Below are positions 13,501 through 25,351 of a DNA stretch of 64,000 bases, piece after piece. Source of the DNA: Odiellus spinosus (Eukaryota; Arthropoda; Arachnida; Opiliones; Phalangiidae); the NCBI GenBank assembly GCA_963920705.1, contig OY987227.1, forward strand, positions 14,425,602 through 14,489,601. The letters are read 5' to 3'. The notes under the pieces were generated by a model. It did no database searches. It worked only from the letters and a program-made list of their open reading frames with translations, and was not told where the DNA came from. Both the position numbers and the translations under genes were made by a program. Numbering within the stretch: the first letter of the stretch is position 1; each line of letters begins with the position of its first letter.

Positions 13501-14225
13501 CTATGGGCTAGCGAGCGGCGACTAGCTGATAAATTAAACTTTATTAAGCGTCCTTTATTTCGGCGGCAGCGTCCCTCCGATTGAGTACGAGCCAGAGTAC
13601 CATATATCATCGTAATCGCCCCTCCGGCTAGGGCCGTAAAAGAGACACCCTTACCATTTAAAGGGAGTCTGAAAACAATGTTTTATTACGTCACCCCTTT
13701 CAAATTGGTTATACTAGTACCCCATTACGCCCTTGCAAGTATCGTTCATTTAGAAATAATTAATTTTTGTAAGGAATAATTAACATCTTCCTAGTTTTGT
13801 GGCTGTAAAGTGTCAGTGTGTAAGAACCTTCGACCAATTAGCGCGCGTATTCTATTTAAAACTCCGCTAAGTGTAGTTCATTATTCGGCTTCAACTTTAT
13901 AACTTCTACTTTATATATTTATTGGACGAACTTGTCCAAATGAAACTATTTCACGCGTATCGAATGGTTATTTATTAATGTAATTTGTAATGTATAAGAA
14001 CTCCCAGCCAGATCGTGATACTGAAATTTGATATAGTCAGAAATAAATTGCGCCGTTATTTCTATTGTTTATTTCTTTAAAGGGTTATCAATCACGTTTT
14101 AGAATTTTTACTAGCTGGTAGAAAATTCCATTTAACTTAAACCTCTTTAAATAAAACATTTTTCCTCGGAAATTTTGAATATTCAAATTAATTTTTAAAT
14201 TAACAATTAAAATTTTTGATAAAGG
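10570..14225. other. Noncoding stretch
   Basis: No gene is recognised. It includes a G10 run at 11671-11680 and one GGCGGATT motif copy at 11431-11495, listed separately. Open frames of 62-77 codons have no recognisable domain and are AT-rich or low-complexity. Confidence 0.55.
11431..11495 (+). repeat. GGCGGATT short interspersed motif, copy 2
   Basis: This is a diverged copy reading GCTGAAACGGATTAATACAC, then CGGTTAAA, then GGTGTAAAAGTAGTC. The GGCGG is changed to AACGG. Confidence 0.6.
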
Positions 14226-14227
14226 AT

Positions 14228-14313
14228 CTCTACAGCTGACCCCAAATATTTACAATTTGACCTTTCCAAAAAGGTTAAAACTGGTGTCAAAGTCTCTAGT
14301 GTGAGCTCGGCTT
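14228..14313 (+). mobile_element. Fragment of the 4026-4202 element family
   Basis: The segment shares the CAATTTGACCTTTCCAAAAA block and a right end TCAAAGTCTCTAGTGTGAGC with the element at 4026. The left terminus is missing or too diverged to see. It is a truncated non-autonomous copy. Confidence 0.6.
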
Positions 14314-14929
14314 AAGGGTTCCCCAAAGAAAGCGCTTGTATGTCTGCTGCTCCTCACTTAAATCTGTCTCGAAATTTTTGAAGTTTTATTTAAAGGTCTA
14401 TTCGGATTAAATACGATTATTTTCATTCCTCTTCATATTCTTGTCATGATTTTCCGTTTCACCCTCTCCTTAAGCTCACGGACATTAACATTATCTCTTG
14501 TAGTGTTTATCGGGTGTGGCTTTTCATGGGTTCTATTTTACCGCGTACCCCTCCAATCTCCCTTGACCCCCTATTCTTCGCCCAATGGCCACTCCCGATT
14601 CGAGAGAACACTGCATCCCTGTTTTAGACAATTCCGGAACACCTTTACCCAATCTGTTCCAAAGGGTGACCCCATCCTTCTCTATTCGACGAGTAATTGA
14701 TGATATTAGATGAGGAAAACTAGGCTTAGTTCTCCACTCTAGGGAGGGACGTTTATAAACTATATATAAATACGGGAAAGCGCGTTGCCCGAGAATACTT
14801 TATTGGACCACTCGAAAATTGGCGTCACGTCATTAACCATAAGACAACGTATGTTCTTTTCAATGTATCTTTGTAAGAAGTGCTAGATACAAGAGTTAAA
14901 AGGAAGCTTCGAAACTTCCAAACATTTTT

Positions 14930-15330
14930 GTTCTTAATACTATAATACGGATCTTTGTTAAGCCTTATTATTAATTATATTTAAACTAATAGTTTATTAA
15001 ATATAATAAGCTTAAGAATACATACTCTATATTTTAATTATAAAACTATCAAAAATTAGGTTAATTTAAATATAAATTTTATACGCTATTCATTTTAATA
15101 ACGCAAAACTATAGCCTATTTAAGTAATTTAAATATTTTTCGAAAAGCAAAATGAACAATTCCTTTTAACATTTAACTCTAAAAATAGTCAAACCCATTT
15201 AAATATAATTTAAAATCGCTTACCACCTTAAATTAAGCCTTAATTATAATCTTAGTAATTTGTTAAAAAAGAATAAAATAGACTCCTGTTAAATAAGCCA
15301 GACTGTAGACTTTTCCAATTAGAATTTTAT
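14930..15330. other. Extremely AT-rich segment
   Basis: Almost the whole segment is A and T, with repeated TTTAAATATA-like words and very few C or G. It has no open frame of interest. It could be an old repeat remnant or an AT-rich nuclear-matrix-type region, but there is no positive evidence for either. Confidence 0.5.
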
Positions 15331-15944
15331 TCAAATTTAAATAAGCTCGTTTCATCGTCGAAGTTCGCTCTTAAACTATTCAAATTAAGCGTGGGGAGAA
15401 ACGTGTAGTTTTAAGTCTCCGCGGTCTGAATTTAATTAACGTCATCGGAAGTTTACCCTCGAAATATTTTGTCACGGTAAATAAAACCTCTAAAGTTTCC
15501 TCCTATTTCTGACTCTTTATTTATGACGTCAAGCAAACGCGTGTAAATCAGTTTTAAGACAGGTAGGCGGTTGGATGTCAAATTTTAAAATAACTTCAGT
15601 GACCCGAGTTTTGACACTGGGAGGTGTATTCGCCATTTAGTCGTTGGTTTTAAGTTGGAAAAGGGTTGAATTTTTTATTGGTTCTGTGGCAGTTCGTTTT
15701 TTAGAATGTCACCTTATTGCGTATAGAGCTTGAAGTAATAACGATTTTCTGGATATAAATGATTGAGAAAATATGTCAGTCACGTTTTTCTCTGTTTTCT
15801 CGTAACGTATATATTTTTTTTTATGTCCCCCACTTAGGTATATCAACACACAAATTCCATATGAATTTCGATAACCAAATGCAATTTACTTAATTCGTTT
15901 TAAAGGAAAAGTATCGTGACTTTATTTTATAAGTTAGGTGTAAA

Positions 15945-16202
15945 TTGTTAATAGTCCTAGTTTTATCTTAATAAAGATAAAGAACAAAACCTGTTGTTCA
16001 TAAGCGTCCTCTAACGGAAAACATTGGCAGAAGTAGAACAAACAAAACCACATCCGTGTCTTCTATGGATAGAGCGTAGAAAGACGCGTACGGGGTTTTG
16101 TTAATTCCTACGTTTCTCATTGTTTGCCGTTAGAGGACGCTTATAAACGACAGGTTTTGTTATTCAACTGTATCTGTTTAGATAGGTGTCCATTGTTGAT
16201 AG
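15945..16202 (+). mobile_element. Foldback element, copy B (both arms)
   Basis: The left arm at 15983-16026 and the right arm at 16119-16161 are inverted copies of about 45 bp with only a few mismatches; both carry the CCGTTAGAGGACGCTTAT block and a CAGGTTTTGTT end. The 90-bp centre has its own inverted ends (AACAAAACC against GGGGTTTTGTT). Outside the arms, ATTGTTAATAGTCCTAG (from 15946) and ATTGTTGATAGTTCTAG (from 16192) form a direct repeat. A similar word also ends copy A, so it is probably part of the element rather than a target duplication. No protein is encoded. Confidence 0.7.
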
Positions 16203-16794
16203 TTCTAGATTAGCGGGGCTTGCCGAAGGGCTGATATTCAGATCACGTACTCTACGTAATCGGTGTACAAGCCTCTGACTTTGACTGTACTAAAGTTATT
16301 ATGTAATTTTGAAGGTATTTAGCATAAACGTCATCCCGTAATCGGTGTACAGTACAATACCCTTGGTGTAGGGGTACGCTGAATTTAATGAGTTTAAAAA
16401 AAAAAAGGAAAAGGTTTTAAAATATTGTACCCTACTTTTATGCAAAATAGTTTATTACCAGGATATTTTGACAGTTCGTTTATTAGCGTAAGTGCAGTTA
16501 TAAGCAAAGGTCGTAAAATAAAACCTTGTCGTTTTATTGCGTAACGTAATATTGTATTGTTTTTGGTAATTTTTTTTTAAATCGAAACATCTTAATCGTT
16601 AGAAACTTTTGTTAAAATTTTCCAAACGATATATATTTTTTTCGCATCCTTCCATTGTCTGGATATTAATTATAGATATAGAGGAAAACTTCATTTCCCG
16701 ATATGTCTACTCGTATCATTTATTATATTTATTTTATTAATAAATAAATACATCTTTGAACCCTAGTCGAGCGTGCTGAGTTCACTTTAAACCG

Positions 16795-17175
16795 TTTAAC
16801 ATATTTGAATCAATGTGTTCAAAGATATAGAAACGACTAAACCGTTTCCTAGACAAATTTCAAGCTTCCCCCAACATTATTTAACTGTCTTAAGTGTTAC
16901 AAACTGAAGTCTTCTATTCGATTTATTATAATCAATGCGTTGCTAAGTACAACGAACGTTAATTAACCTAAGAAGTTTCCTACGCGAATTTTCTCCTTCC
17001 CCCAATATTATTTCATTGTGTTTAAGTATAACGAACTGTATAATACTCTTCGGGTTGTTATACGTATTTGAATCGATGTATTCTTACGTAGTGTTTGGAA
17101 CTGTGCTAAGCTGTCTTCTCCTCGCATTTTCTCCTTCCCCCCAATAATATATCATTGCTTGAAGTATAAAAGAAA
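16795..17175 (+). repeat. Diverged tandem array, 3 units of about 130 bp
   Basis: Each unit has an AATCAATG-like block (16808, 16930, 17071) and a CTTCCCCCAATATTATTTCA-like block (about 16865, 16996, 17134), followed by a TAAGTATAACGAACTG-like tail. Spacings are 122-141 bp. The copies differ at many positions, so the array is old. Its function is unknown. Confidence 0.65.
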
Positions 17176-17627
17176 GAATTTTCCGTAGACTCGTGTCGCT
17201 TCGAATTTCCAACTCACGCGATCTTCTCCATCTATTTGGGTTCGAAACATCTGGTTTGATATTTTATTTTCTATATATTTCCCCTTGAGGTTTGGGCTGA
17301 AAACTAGGGTGTTTTTTGGAAGGGGAGGGGGGCTAAATTAAGCTTGTAAACCGATCGATTCGTATACCCCGTACTTTCTCTTATTCCGTCTTTCCCAAAA
17401 TTACGGAGTTTGGAGGAAATATTATCTGAAATAAATGGATATAAGTTTATTAAATAACAGTTTATTTTTCTACTTAAAAACCTTTATTAAGCAAAACAGC
17501 GACTGAAAAATATATTTTTAACTATAAATAAAAGGAAGGGTGGCTCTGAATATGGAAGGAGGAGTCTGATTTTGGCAGTGAATTAAAAAATCTTCCCTCA
17601 TACCAATCAAAAGACGCCCCTTTGGCA
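17176..17627. other. Noncoding spacer
   Basis: The spacer holds a G-rich patch at about 17317-17333 and AT-rich DNA around 17430-17530. I see no gene, RNA or transposon terminus. Confidence 0.5.
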
Positions 17628-17630
17628 TTA

Positions 17631-17741
17631 TAAATCCCCGTGACATGTTCCGCGGCACGCGCGATTTCGCGAGCGAAAATACTCGAGTCATGATTTAGGG
17701 CGACGCAATGAGTACGTCACAGCACGTGTCGCGGGGATTTA
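17631..17741. mobile_element. 111-bp CpG-rich MITE with TTA target duplication
   Basis: The ends are inverted repeats. The left end reads TAAATCCCCGTGACATGT. The reverse complement of the right end reads TAAATCCCCGCGACACGT, with two mismatches in 18. TTA directly flanks both sides (17628-17630 and 17742-17744), matching the TWA target duplication of PIF/Harbinger transposons. The interior is CpG-rich (CGCGGCACGCGCG near 17652) and non-coding. The hairpin at 50661-50689 has similar arms and may be a remnant of the same family. Confidence 0.7.
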
Positions 17742-18687
17742 TTAAGCCACAGTTGAGGCGTTTCTTGAGTTGTCCCGATAGTACTACTTTTAATGGAATA
17801 CCAATATTCAAAACTAACGTCTTGCATAATTCAGAGGCACTTCCTGATGGTTTTTACTACGTAAACGAGTCTTATTTTTAGTTGTAGAATCGATAAAAAG
17901 TTCTTGATTTTTCTTTTTACCCGCCTTTTGTTTAATGGATTGGAGAGAATACAAGGAAAGCGTTTCTAATAAGTAATGAGTACCGGGGTATCATTAACTA
18001 TTTATTTTGTCCAAAATTTTTTAAAGTTAATGTATTTTTGAATTAGTTACTAGGATAAATATTGATATGTAATTTTACCATTTGTAAGAATATTCTACAA
18101 AATAATACGTGTACAGTTTTACGCCAAACAATTAGAAATATATAAATTCCAGTTTATAATGGTAAAATTTCGTGACCAACTTTTAGCTCAGTATGCTGAT
18201 AATGTTTTGGACGCCAACCACTTACCTTTTATCAGAAACTAATTTAAAACAAGTTGTGAGTCAGGATAGTTGCAATGTTGCTTTGTTCGTGTCAGAGGGA
18301 GGGGCAGCGACTGTTTCCCAATCGAAACGAGCAACTGAACAATTAGCTCGTTGAAAAGAAATCGGGGTATAATGACCACAGTCAATCACCGTCTACTTGC
18401 CCGACTCGGCGATGTATTATTTTCTTGATAAAAAATCAAATAGGGTCTGAAGGGGCTTCAAACCGTCTTCAACTGATAGGTATTGCGCTAGACGCTACAC
18501 TTGACCTGACTTCTCGTTAACTATTATTTTCTGGCTATGTTAAGGTTATAATGACGTCATTATTGATCTACCTATAACAAAAGTTAATGTTCTACCTAAG
18601 TCTTTAATTTATCATAGGAAAAACACGCTTATACAATCCCCTTTTTGGACAGAAGTTGCGCTTTTCCTCGAACACGGTTGTTAATAG

Positions 18688-18725
18688 GTTGAAACATTTT
18701 TACAGGCGTCTCGTAGAAAATGCAT
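18688..18725 (+). repeat. TTTTACAGGCGT dispersed repeat, copy 1
   Basis: This copy reads GGTTGAAACATTTTTACAGG then CGTCTCGTAGAAAATGC. The closest relative is at 40083-40120 and a weaker one at 30043-30080. It is a short dispersed repeat of unknown type. Confidence 0.5.
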
Positions 18726-18810
18726 TCTCGCGTGCCCCTTACGTAACACTTCTACAAGCGAAGTATTTGAATTCTTCTTTTCTACTAAACTATTGGAAGT
18801 TAAAATTATG

Positions 18811-18856
18811 GTTTAAGTTAGGCTTAATGAATATTTTCATTAGGCCTAATTTAAAC
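18811..18856. repeat. 46-bp near-perfect hairpin palindrome
   Basis: The arms GTTTAAGTTAGGCTTAATGA and (after ATATTT) TCATTAGGCCTAATTTAAAC are inverted copies with about two mismatches. It could be a miniature foldback element or a cruciform-forming site. No TSD was identified. Confidence 0.6.
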
Positions 18857-20330
18857 AAAGAAAAAGGTTCAGCGCTGAGCAAAACCATACGCGTATACAT
18901 ATAAAATAGCAATTTTCGAGTTCACTGTTTTGAACGTTTGTATATTTACATTGGGGGCCCCGAACTGACTTCCCTAAATTTCTGTAAGAATAAGTTATCT
19001 CTTCCCGAACCACCGTGGTTGTCATAGCTATAAATTCCTCTAGCGGAGATCAATTTTACCCGAGAGCTCTGGCAAAGACGAGTATTACCCGTTTTCTTCA
19101 AATACTCACTCGTAAATTCCCTTTGAATCAACAGAAAATTGGAATATAGAGTTGTCACGGAGGTTCGTTGTTTTCATCCCTTAGTGAGAATCGGAATTTG
19201 GTTATGACGGGGAAGCCGTTCTTCCATTCACCCCCCCCCCCCTGTCCAATTTGGTTTCCATAGCAACGAGATTGGTGACGGAAAAGGGAGAAAAGAAAGG
19301 CGGTGGGAGGTTGGGGGAGGATGCTATTTTTTCCCACCGCGCCTTCCTCGAGATAACTTAGATTATTCTTGGGTCTTCCTTCCTTCCTAAGGAAACAGAA
19401 TGGTTTTCGCTTTGCCTTGGCTTTTTCCTTGGCTCCCTCGCGTCGCTTCTTTGGGGGTTTTCCCCTTTCTCGGGTAATCCCGGATTAACCCTTCCTACTT
19501 CCTCTCATCCCCTCCATTCTCCTTTAGACTATCATCCGCCACCTTAAATCCACCCGGCCTTCTCTATACTCCTACCCCTCTCCCGGCCTCCCTCTACTCC
19601 TAACCCTCTGGCTCGGGCTCTCTCCCATCAATATTTCCAATTCCGTATATTTTCACGCTCTCCTTCACCACCTCGGGCTAGCGTTAGTTGCCTTTTAGGC
19701 CTCGTCTATACGTTTAGATCCTAAATATAATGAATATTTTTTCCAAGTATACGCTTTATTTTTATGTAGAAATTTTCCATCGTATAGAAAAAGATGTATT
19801 AAAGGGAAATACTCGCGTAGTTTTCTACTAACAGGCACTGAAATTGGGAAAAATGAAGGCCCAGGTGGTAGATAATTGTACCAAATAAGAGTTTTATCCC
19901 CTTTAAGGATACTGTTTGCGGTAAATATATCTTGGTGCCTATATATGGACTGATTTCATAAGATCATTCATTCTACGGTAAAATTTGATTCTTTACTTCA
20001 CAAGTATTGTAATATAGTATGGACCAACTAATTAGTCCTTCTTAAAGAGGAAGGAATCGCTTCTTAAGTTTAAATTATAATTAAAAGAATATTATTAAGA
20101 TTTTGTCCCTTACAAAGCTATACACTCCACTCTATAACACTGCTATAGTCAATAAAAACTCATCTTTTCAAGTATTAAAATATTAAACCGATTCGATATA
20201 ACTATATTATAGTTTTAATTATGAGTTTATATATTAAAATTCGCCCCTAAGGAGTATCAATTTTGTGAACCGATTATTGTGTAGAATAGTCTAACCCTCT
20301 TTAAGAGGGTTTTGAAATTTACAAAGAATG

Positions 20331-20390
20331 CTGAGGCGGATTGAAACACAATGTTAAACCTCATTGGTCATAAAATAGCATCGTTAAATT
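20331..20390 (+). repeat. GGCGGATT short interspersed motif, copy 3
   Basis: One of the best-preserved 5' halves: GAGGCGGATTGAAACACAAT followed by GTTAAACCTCATTGG. The 3' half has decayed to AAAATAGCATCG. Confidence 0.75.
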
Positions 20391-20519
20391 AATCTTGAAA
20401 TAGAAGTTTAGTTACAAAAGACCAGACTCTGATATCTAGACCAAAGTGGGGAATGTGGCTCAAATATATAGAGTCGATATTTAAAATTCAAGATTTGTTA
20501 AAAGCGTAGAGATTATTAT

Positions 20520-20570
20520 GGGCGGATTCATATATAATATTAAATCGTATAGTACTTAAAAGTAGTTTTA
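20520..20570 (+). repeat. GGCGGATT short interspersed motif, copy 4
   Basis: The copy reads GGGCGGATTCATATATAATA, then TTAAATCGTATAG, then AAAAGTAGTTTT. The central TTAAATCGTATAG matches the copy at 48181 and, inverted, the copy at 49440, which suggests a subfamily. Confidence 0.65.
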
Positions 20571-21339
20571 TAACAAACTTTTCTGGAATAGGAGTGTAGT
20601 AATCGGGGGTTTTGATCTCTCTCTAGGTTACGCCCTCTATTAAATCCGTTGTAATGATCCGTTATGGATATTTCCCCCTTTATCTTAATTTCATTTCTAG
20701 TTTACAGCGCTCGCGAAGCTAGACTCCCTCCCATCTCTTAAGATTCTTTATTAGAAAGATTTAGGTGAGCTTGGTCTATACTTTCTGAAATTTCAAACTG
20801 AATCTGAAGGAATTATAACTGTATTATTCAGAACCCTTAACTTAACCGAACTGCCTTTAAACGCGCCGTGATAACAATCTATAATAAATAAATAAAAAAT
20901 CTTATCTACCGTATGTACGGGTCTCGGTCTTTAGTATTCAATTATATTAGAAGATGATTAGTTTAATAATCCCGGTATATTTCGGCTTAACCGATAAGAA
21001 AATAATATTATAGACTGTACGTAAAATTGATCGAAAAAATGCGTGTTAAACTACCGCGTTTAATCTTGCGTTTTATTAGAAATTTCTTTCCAATATTTTT
21101 TTTTTTTTTTTGGGGGGATAAAACATTTTTTTCAAGGTCTAGTGGAACGTTTATTCCAATTTTTTAATTTGTAACAAAATTTACAATTGCGTTAAGTTGT
21201 TTTTACCGTAATATTTAATCTGTATTTAAATTTAGAATATTTTGAATATTTTTTAAAATTTTTGGCGTCGTCCGCTGAATGTTATTTAATTAAAAGGGAT
21301 CTAGAAAATTTGCGTTTCCAAATCACTTCTCAATCCTAA

Positions 21340-21439
21340 TACCCACTGTAGTTTAATGAGATTTAACCTAGGTTAATTGTGATTAAACCTCATTTAAATC
21401 TGATTAAACCGGCTAGTTACGCTTCGTCTGAAAAGGGTA
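21340..21439. mobile_element. PIF/Harbinger-like MITE, copy 1 (internally deleted)
   Basis: The element starts TACCC and ends GAAAAGGGTA, with TAA on both sides (21337-21339 and 21440-21442). The right arm (GGCTAGTTACGCTTCGTCTG) aligns well with the copies at 39913 and 56986. Most of the left arm after TACCC is absent, so this copy is about 50 bp shorter. Confidence 0.7.
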
Positions 21440-21444
21440 TAACT

Positions 21445-21996
21445 TTCCCTTAAATAATGAAACTAATTTAATCACGTGATCAAAGTACACACAATGGGTT
21501 TTTCTACGACTAAAAAAATCTGAATAAATATTGAATTTTGTTTTGAATAAAAAATTAAATTTTCTAATGGTTGGTCAATTTTGTGACTGTATTTTAGAGT
21601 TTTCGGAGTAATATTTGAATCAACAATTATCTTAAATTAGTGTAATTTTTCTCGAATACCTCTCCTTTAATACCACCTTTTTTTTCATCCGAAAAGAGTA
21701 CAGAGGTATTACCTAAATTGAAAAGCACGTTCGTCGGACCCATTCGCTTCCCCGAAAAATCTCTGATTGCTAAATCAATATTATAAAACTTTTTTTCTTT
21801 TGATTTTATTTCCCCATGCAATTTCCCTCTCTTTTTTTTCTTTCTCTTATTTTAAGGTCTTTACAACCCCCCTTCTTCCAAAACGGCGTTTTTCTTCAAA
21901 TTGGAAAATCACTGTAAAAATATTTTTATTAATGTATAGGTGAAAATATGGGGCGCGAATTTTGAATGTTTTATGAATTGTATGAAATAACTTTCC

Positions 21997-22033
<37 letters not shown>

Positions 22034-24367
22034 GGGTTCGAGTGCCAGACGATGATTATATTTGAACGAATTTTTTAAAAAAATAGTAGTAGATGTTCTA
22101 TGATTTTGCCTTGTATTTGATTGAAAAATATTGAAGACTAGTTCGCGTTTAAGCTTGAAATATTTATAAATTCTCCCCAACTTTTGCCATATTTTTAAAA
22201 ACAGTCTCGAAGCAAAATATTTTGAATATCGATATCGACCAGTTTAATACGTATAATAATCCTATATTTTATTTAATTGAAAAATTCTTTATTTTGCATT
22301 AATTTTGTTTCTTTTTCTATTTTTCTCTTTCTAGGTAAGTTTATCATTTTTCGTTATTGAACCATTATCGTTATATCTTATCGATCGGCATCGTAACACC
22401 ATCTTGACTTGATTCTGGTATTTCGTAAGTTATTACACTAAAAAACAAAAAATCCACAATGGTGTTTTTTTGGGGAAAAAACCTAAAAATATATGTTAAT
22501 CTGACCGTTGAAAATCATCTTAACTTACTGTACAATTTGTTTGGCCAATGTCGTCTGCTATAAGCAAGAAAAGGAGGCGACTTTAAAATGAGCTTTACAA
22601 GTTTTGATTACTTTGAGATTGCTGGTATTTTTATACAAGTATGAAAATGAAGTTAGGCTTAGCTGTTTGCTCCAATAACAACTTTAACTGTAAATTAACG
22701 AAACACGTTAATATTCTTTTTACGCAAATTTCAAAGCGCCAAACCGATTTAAAGTAAAGCGTTGCTCTTTTACATTATCCCCATTAAGAGTCAATATAAG
22801 AGAAAACGATGAACTTGTTTTAGTACGCGAATATCGAGGCAAGAACGCGTATGTAGACGCTCGAGAAGAATATTTTTGCTCGATAGGCGTCGCGATAATT
22901 ATCTTTTGAGCCCACGCAGTCTTCCGAAAATGAGGATCGTCTTGATCCCTTATTTTTGGGAAGAAACTCCAAAACGAAAACGGGGTATATAGTTTGTTTC
23001 ATCCTAAGAATGAAATACATTTCCTATGTAAAAGGAGCTATATCGGTGTTAAGTTTAACCCATTCTTAGTATATACAGTGTCGTGGTTTGTATATTGTAT
23101 TGCGAAAGACTCTGGCGAATTCCGTAACGGCGCGGTGTTTCAAACTGGGGAGAAACGCGTAAGCGATTTTATGATCCTATATTTTCCACGTCCTTATATG
23201 TACTCTCGTTTCGGGCAAAGTTTCAACACGTAGTACGCTTCGTATCTCATGCAATAAAGACGAAATTTAGCAGGTACCTTAGGTTTGTACGGGCTGAAAA
23301 CTGCAATTGGTTTACAAGCATCGCCAGCCTCGGGTTAAAATATGACTGTTATAAGCCAGGGACGTTCCAACGGACGGAAAAGGGAAACCCCCTATCCCTA
23401 TTCCATATACTCTTTTGCTTTTCCCCGACAGCGGTATAAACACTGCCGGGTTCCTCGCATCGTCCGTCTGTTGAATTAAAACCAATAGAATGAATAGCGG
23501 GGGTGAAGGAAAAACGTGTCATGACGTCACCACGCTTTTATTCATTTCTCCCCGAATTCTTCTAAGTTTCCATAATACTTTTAACGTATTTTGGAAACAA
23601 TGCCATGTAAGGCTCGACTCTTCCAAGTTTCCATCTTAGTACGTATTCCCCTTCCCCCTAAAATCGCCTCATTGCTTCCTTATACGCGGAAGACGATGTT
23701 TATACTATGGTCCAGCCAGGTATTGATCCCTTCTACCCTTCCCCTACACTTTTCCATATACTCCAACTATACATAGAGAGCGTGTTAGTTTTGAGACACG
23801 CGAATAGCTCGCCTTCCATCATGACCCTCCCCTCTCCCCGTTATCTCATTTCAGTTTTCAGCTTTAATAAAGCCTAGGTTTCCTTAGATCTCTACTAAAT
23901 CCGAATCGTTGCTATAATGACCCCCCCTTCTTTCGTACTCGCGAGTTATACAGAGCTCGAACCTTCGCGCACATGCACGGGTTTGTGTGTATCGCACGCG
24001 AACTCTCTTTTTACATATTTCTTTATTTTTCGCTCTCTTTCTCTTGGATTCCCAACAAACAACCGCGCTCTTGTCGACCTGCCTACAATCTTGTTTCGAG
24101 ATATTTCTCTTCTTTATAGTTCCACCATAACGTTCCCGTACTGTCTCTGTCTGGTACAGTTTGAAAATACTCTCCCTTGATTGTGTTTAGGTATTGACCG
24201 TATTGTCTTTTGAAAGGTTTCTAATTTTAGAGACACTACACTTATACTGATTTTATTTTTAAATGTGATTAGTATACAGGCATATAACTTCGCTTATTGA
24301 CAAAAAGTAATATTTTTTCTGCATTTAATTTTAATCTGAGCAAGGTTATATATTCAAGTATTGTGTT
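21445..24367. other. AT-rich noncoding stretch
   Basis: It contains an A31 run at 22001-22031, preceded by ATGAATTGTATGAAATAACT, a block with a close match beside the T29 run at 43262-43290. Several frames of 61-87 codons lack domains. From 23400 to 24180 the DNA is more C/T-rich. No gene is supported. Confidence 0.5.
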
Positions 24368-24368
24368 C

Positions 24369-24597
24369 ATTAGGCTTAACGATATTTGAAATTAGGCTTA
24401 ATGATATTTGAAATTAGGTTTAATGATATTTGAAATTAGGTTTAACGATATTTGAAATTAGGTTTAACGATATTTGAAATTAGGTTTAACGATATTTGAA
24501 ATTAGGTTTAACGATATTTGAAATTAGGTTTAACGATATTTGAAGTTATGCGCTTAACGATATTTGAAGTTATGCGCTTAACGATATTTGAAATTAC
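24369..24597 (+). repeat. 22-bp tandem repeat, 10 units
   Basis: The unit AGGTTTAACGATATTTGAAA plus TT is repeated. The GATATTTGAA block occurs at 24381, 24403, 24425, 24447, 24469, 24491, 24513, 24535, 24559 and 24583. The first seven steps are exactly 22 bases and the last two are 24, where the unit changes to a TTATGCGCTTAACG variant. Outer units carry AGGCTTAA instead of AGGTTTAA. The core units are nearly identical, so the array is recent or homogenised. Confidence 0.95.
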
Positions 24598-24599
24598 AG

Positions 24600-25347
24600 G
24601 CTCGACATAATGTTAAATCAATATTTAAAACTGTAAACTCGCGTGGTATTCAATTTTAAGTATATATACCGTCTAATTTTCTAAATTCTCTTCAAGTTTT
24701 GCGAACTATTAACAATTTTTATATTTCTAAATGGCCAAACATATGTTGGTTTAAGAATTAGGCCTAAAATTAAATGATTTCGTTTTGATCCTCCCATCCA
24801 CTTTGACCCCAAAATTTGGCCTTCTCTCGAGGCGTCGGAGATTGTCGCAAATAGGTATATGTATATAGGTTTAGCCTTGGCCCGCCTAAAGCCGAAATGC
24901 GTCGGAGCGAAGAGAGCTTTTGGAAAGCTCGGCGCTTCTAATCCGCGACTCATTCAACATTGGTACGCCTGACCGCCCCCCTTTACCAGCTATCTAGCGC
25001 GCTGTACATACGACGCTTTATTCGCTCGATAGAGGAACTAATAGAAAATCCCGCCAATAGATATTAAAGGAATAGTATATTTTCAAAATTGCTTTTTAGG
25101 GGCAGCTTCCAAATTAGACTAATTTAAACAATAAGTTTTAATTTGTTTAAAAATTATGGTTATATATTTGCCAGTAGGTGTTGTTCATTAAGTGATGAGA
25201 TTATCATATAAAAATTTCAATTTGCAATTACCATTTTAAAATAGTTTTAAAAACTCCAACCGAGAAAAATAAAACAGTTGTGCAGAGAAACGTAAGGCTG
25301 AGTGAAATGTAAAGGATTAATCCTTTATTTAAGAAATTATACCAGTT
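24600..25347. other. Noncoding spacer
   Basis: No gene is seen. A minus-strand frame at 24681-24953 encodes a 90-residue peptide without a recognisable domain. Confidence 0.5.
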
Positions 25348-25351
25348 TTAA

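Larger units (their letters stand above)
17745..21336. other. Noncoding stretch with a pyrimidine-rich tract
   Basis: From about 19380 to 19680 the + strand is strongly C/T-rich and includes an imperfect local duplication around TACTCCTACCCCTCTCCCGG (about 19567). A C12 run lies at 19231-19242 and a T16 run near 21097. The short frames on either side have no recognisable domain. Separately listed repeats lie at 18688-18725, 18811-18856, 20331-20390 and 20520-20570. Confidence 0.5.

Noticed and set aside
22001-22031. A31 run considered as the tail of a retroposon or processed transcript
   Set aside because: No upstream coding or RNA sequence, no polyadenylation-signal context and no flanking target duplication could be found.
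24369-24597. Regular repeats considered as a CRISPR array
   Set aside because: The 22-bp units are directly abutting with no unique spacers, so it is a simple tandem repeat.
18811-24600. Frequent TTAGGC and TAGGCCTA words considered as telomere-like repeats
   Set aside because: They are isolated, embedded in different contexts, and never form a (TTAGGC)n tract.
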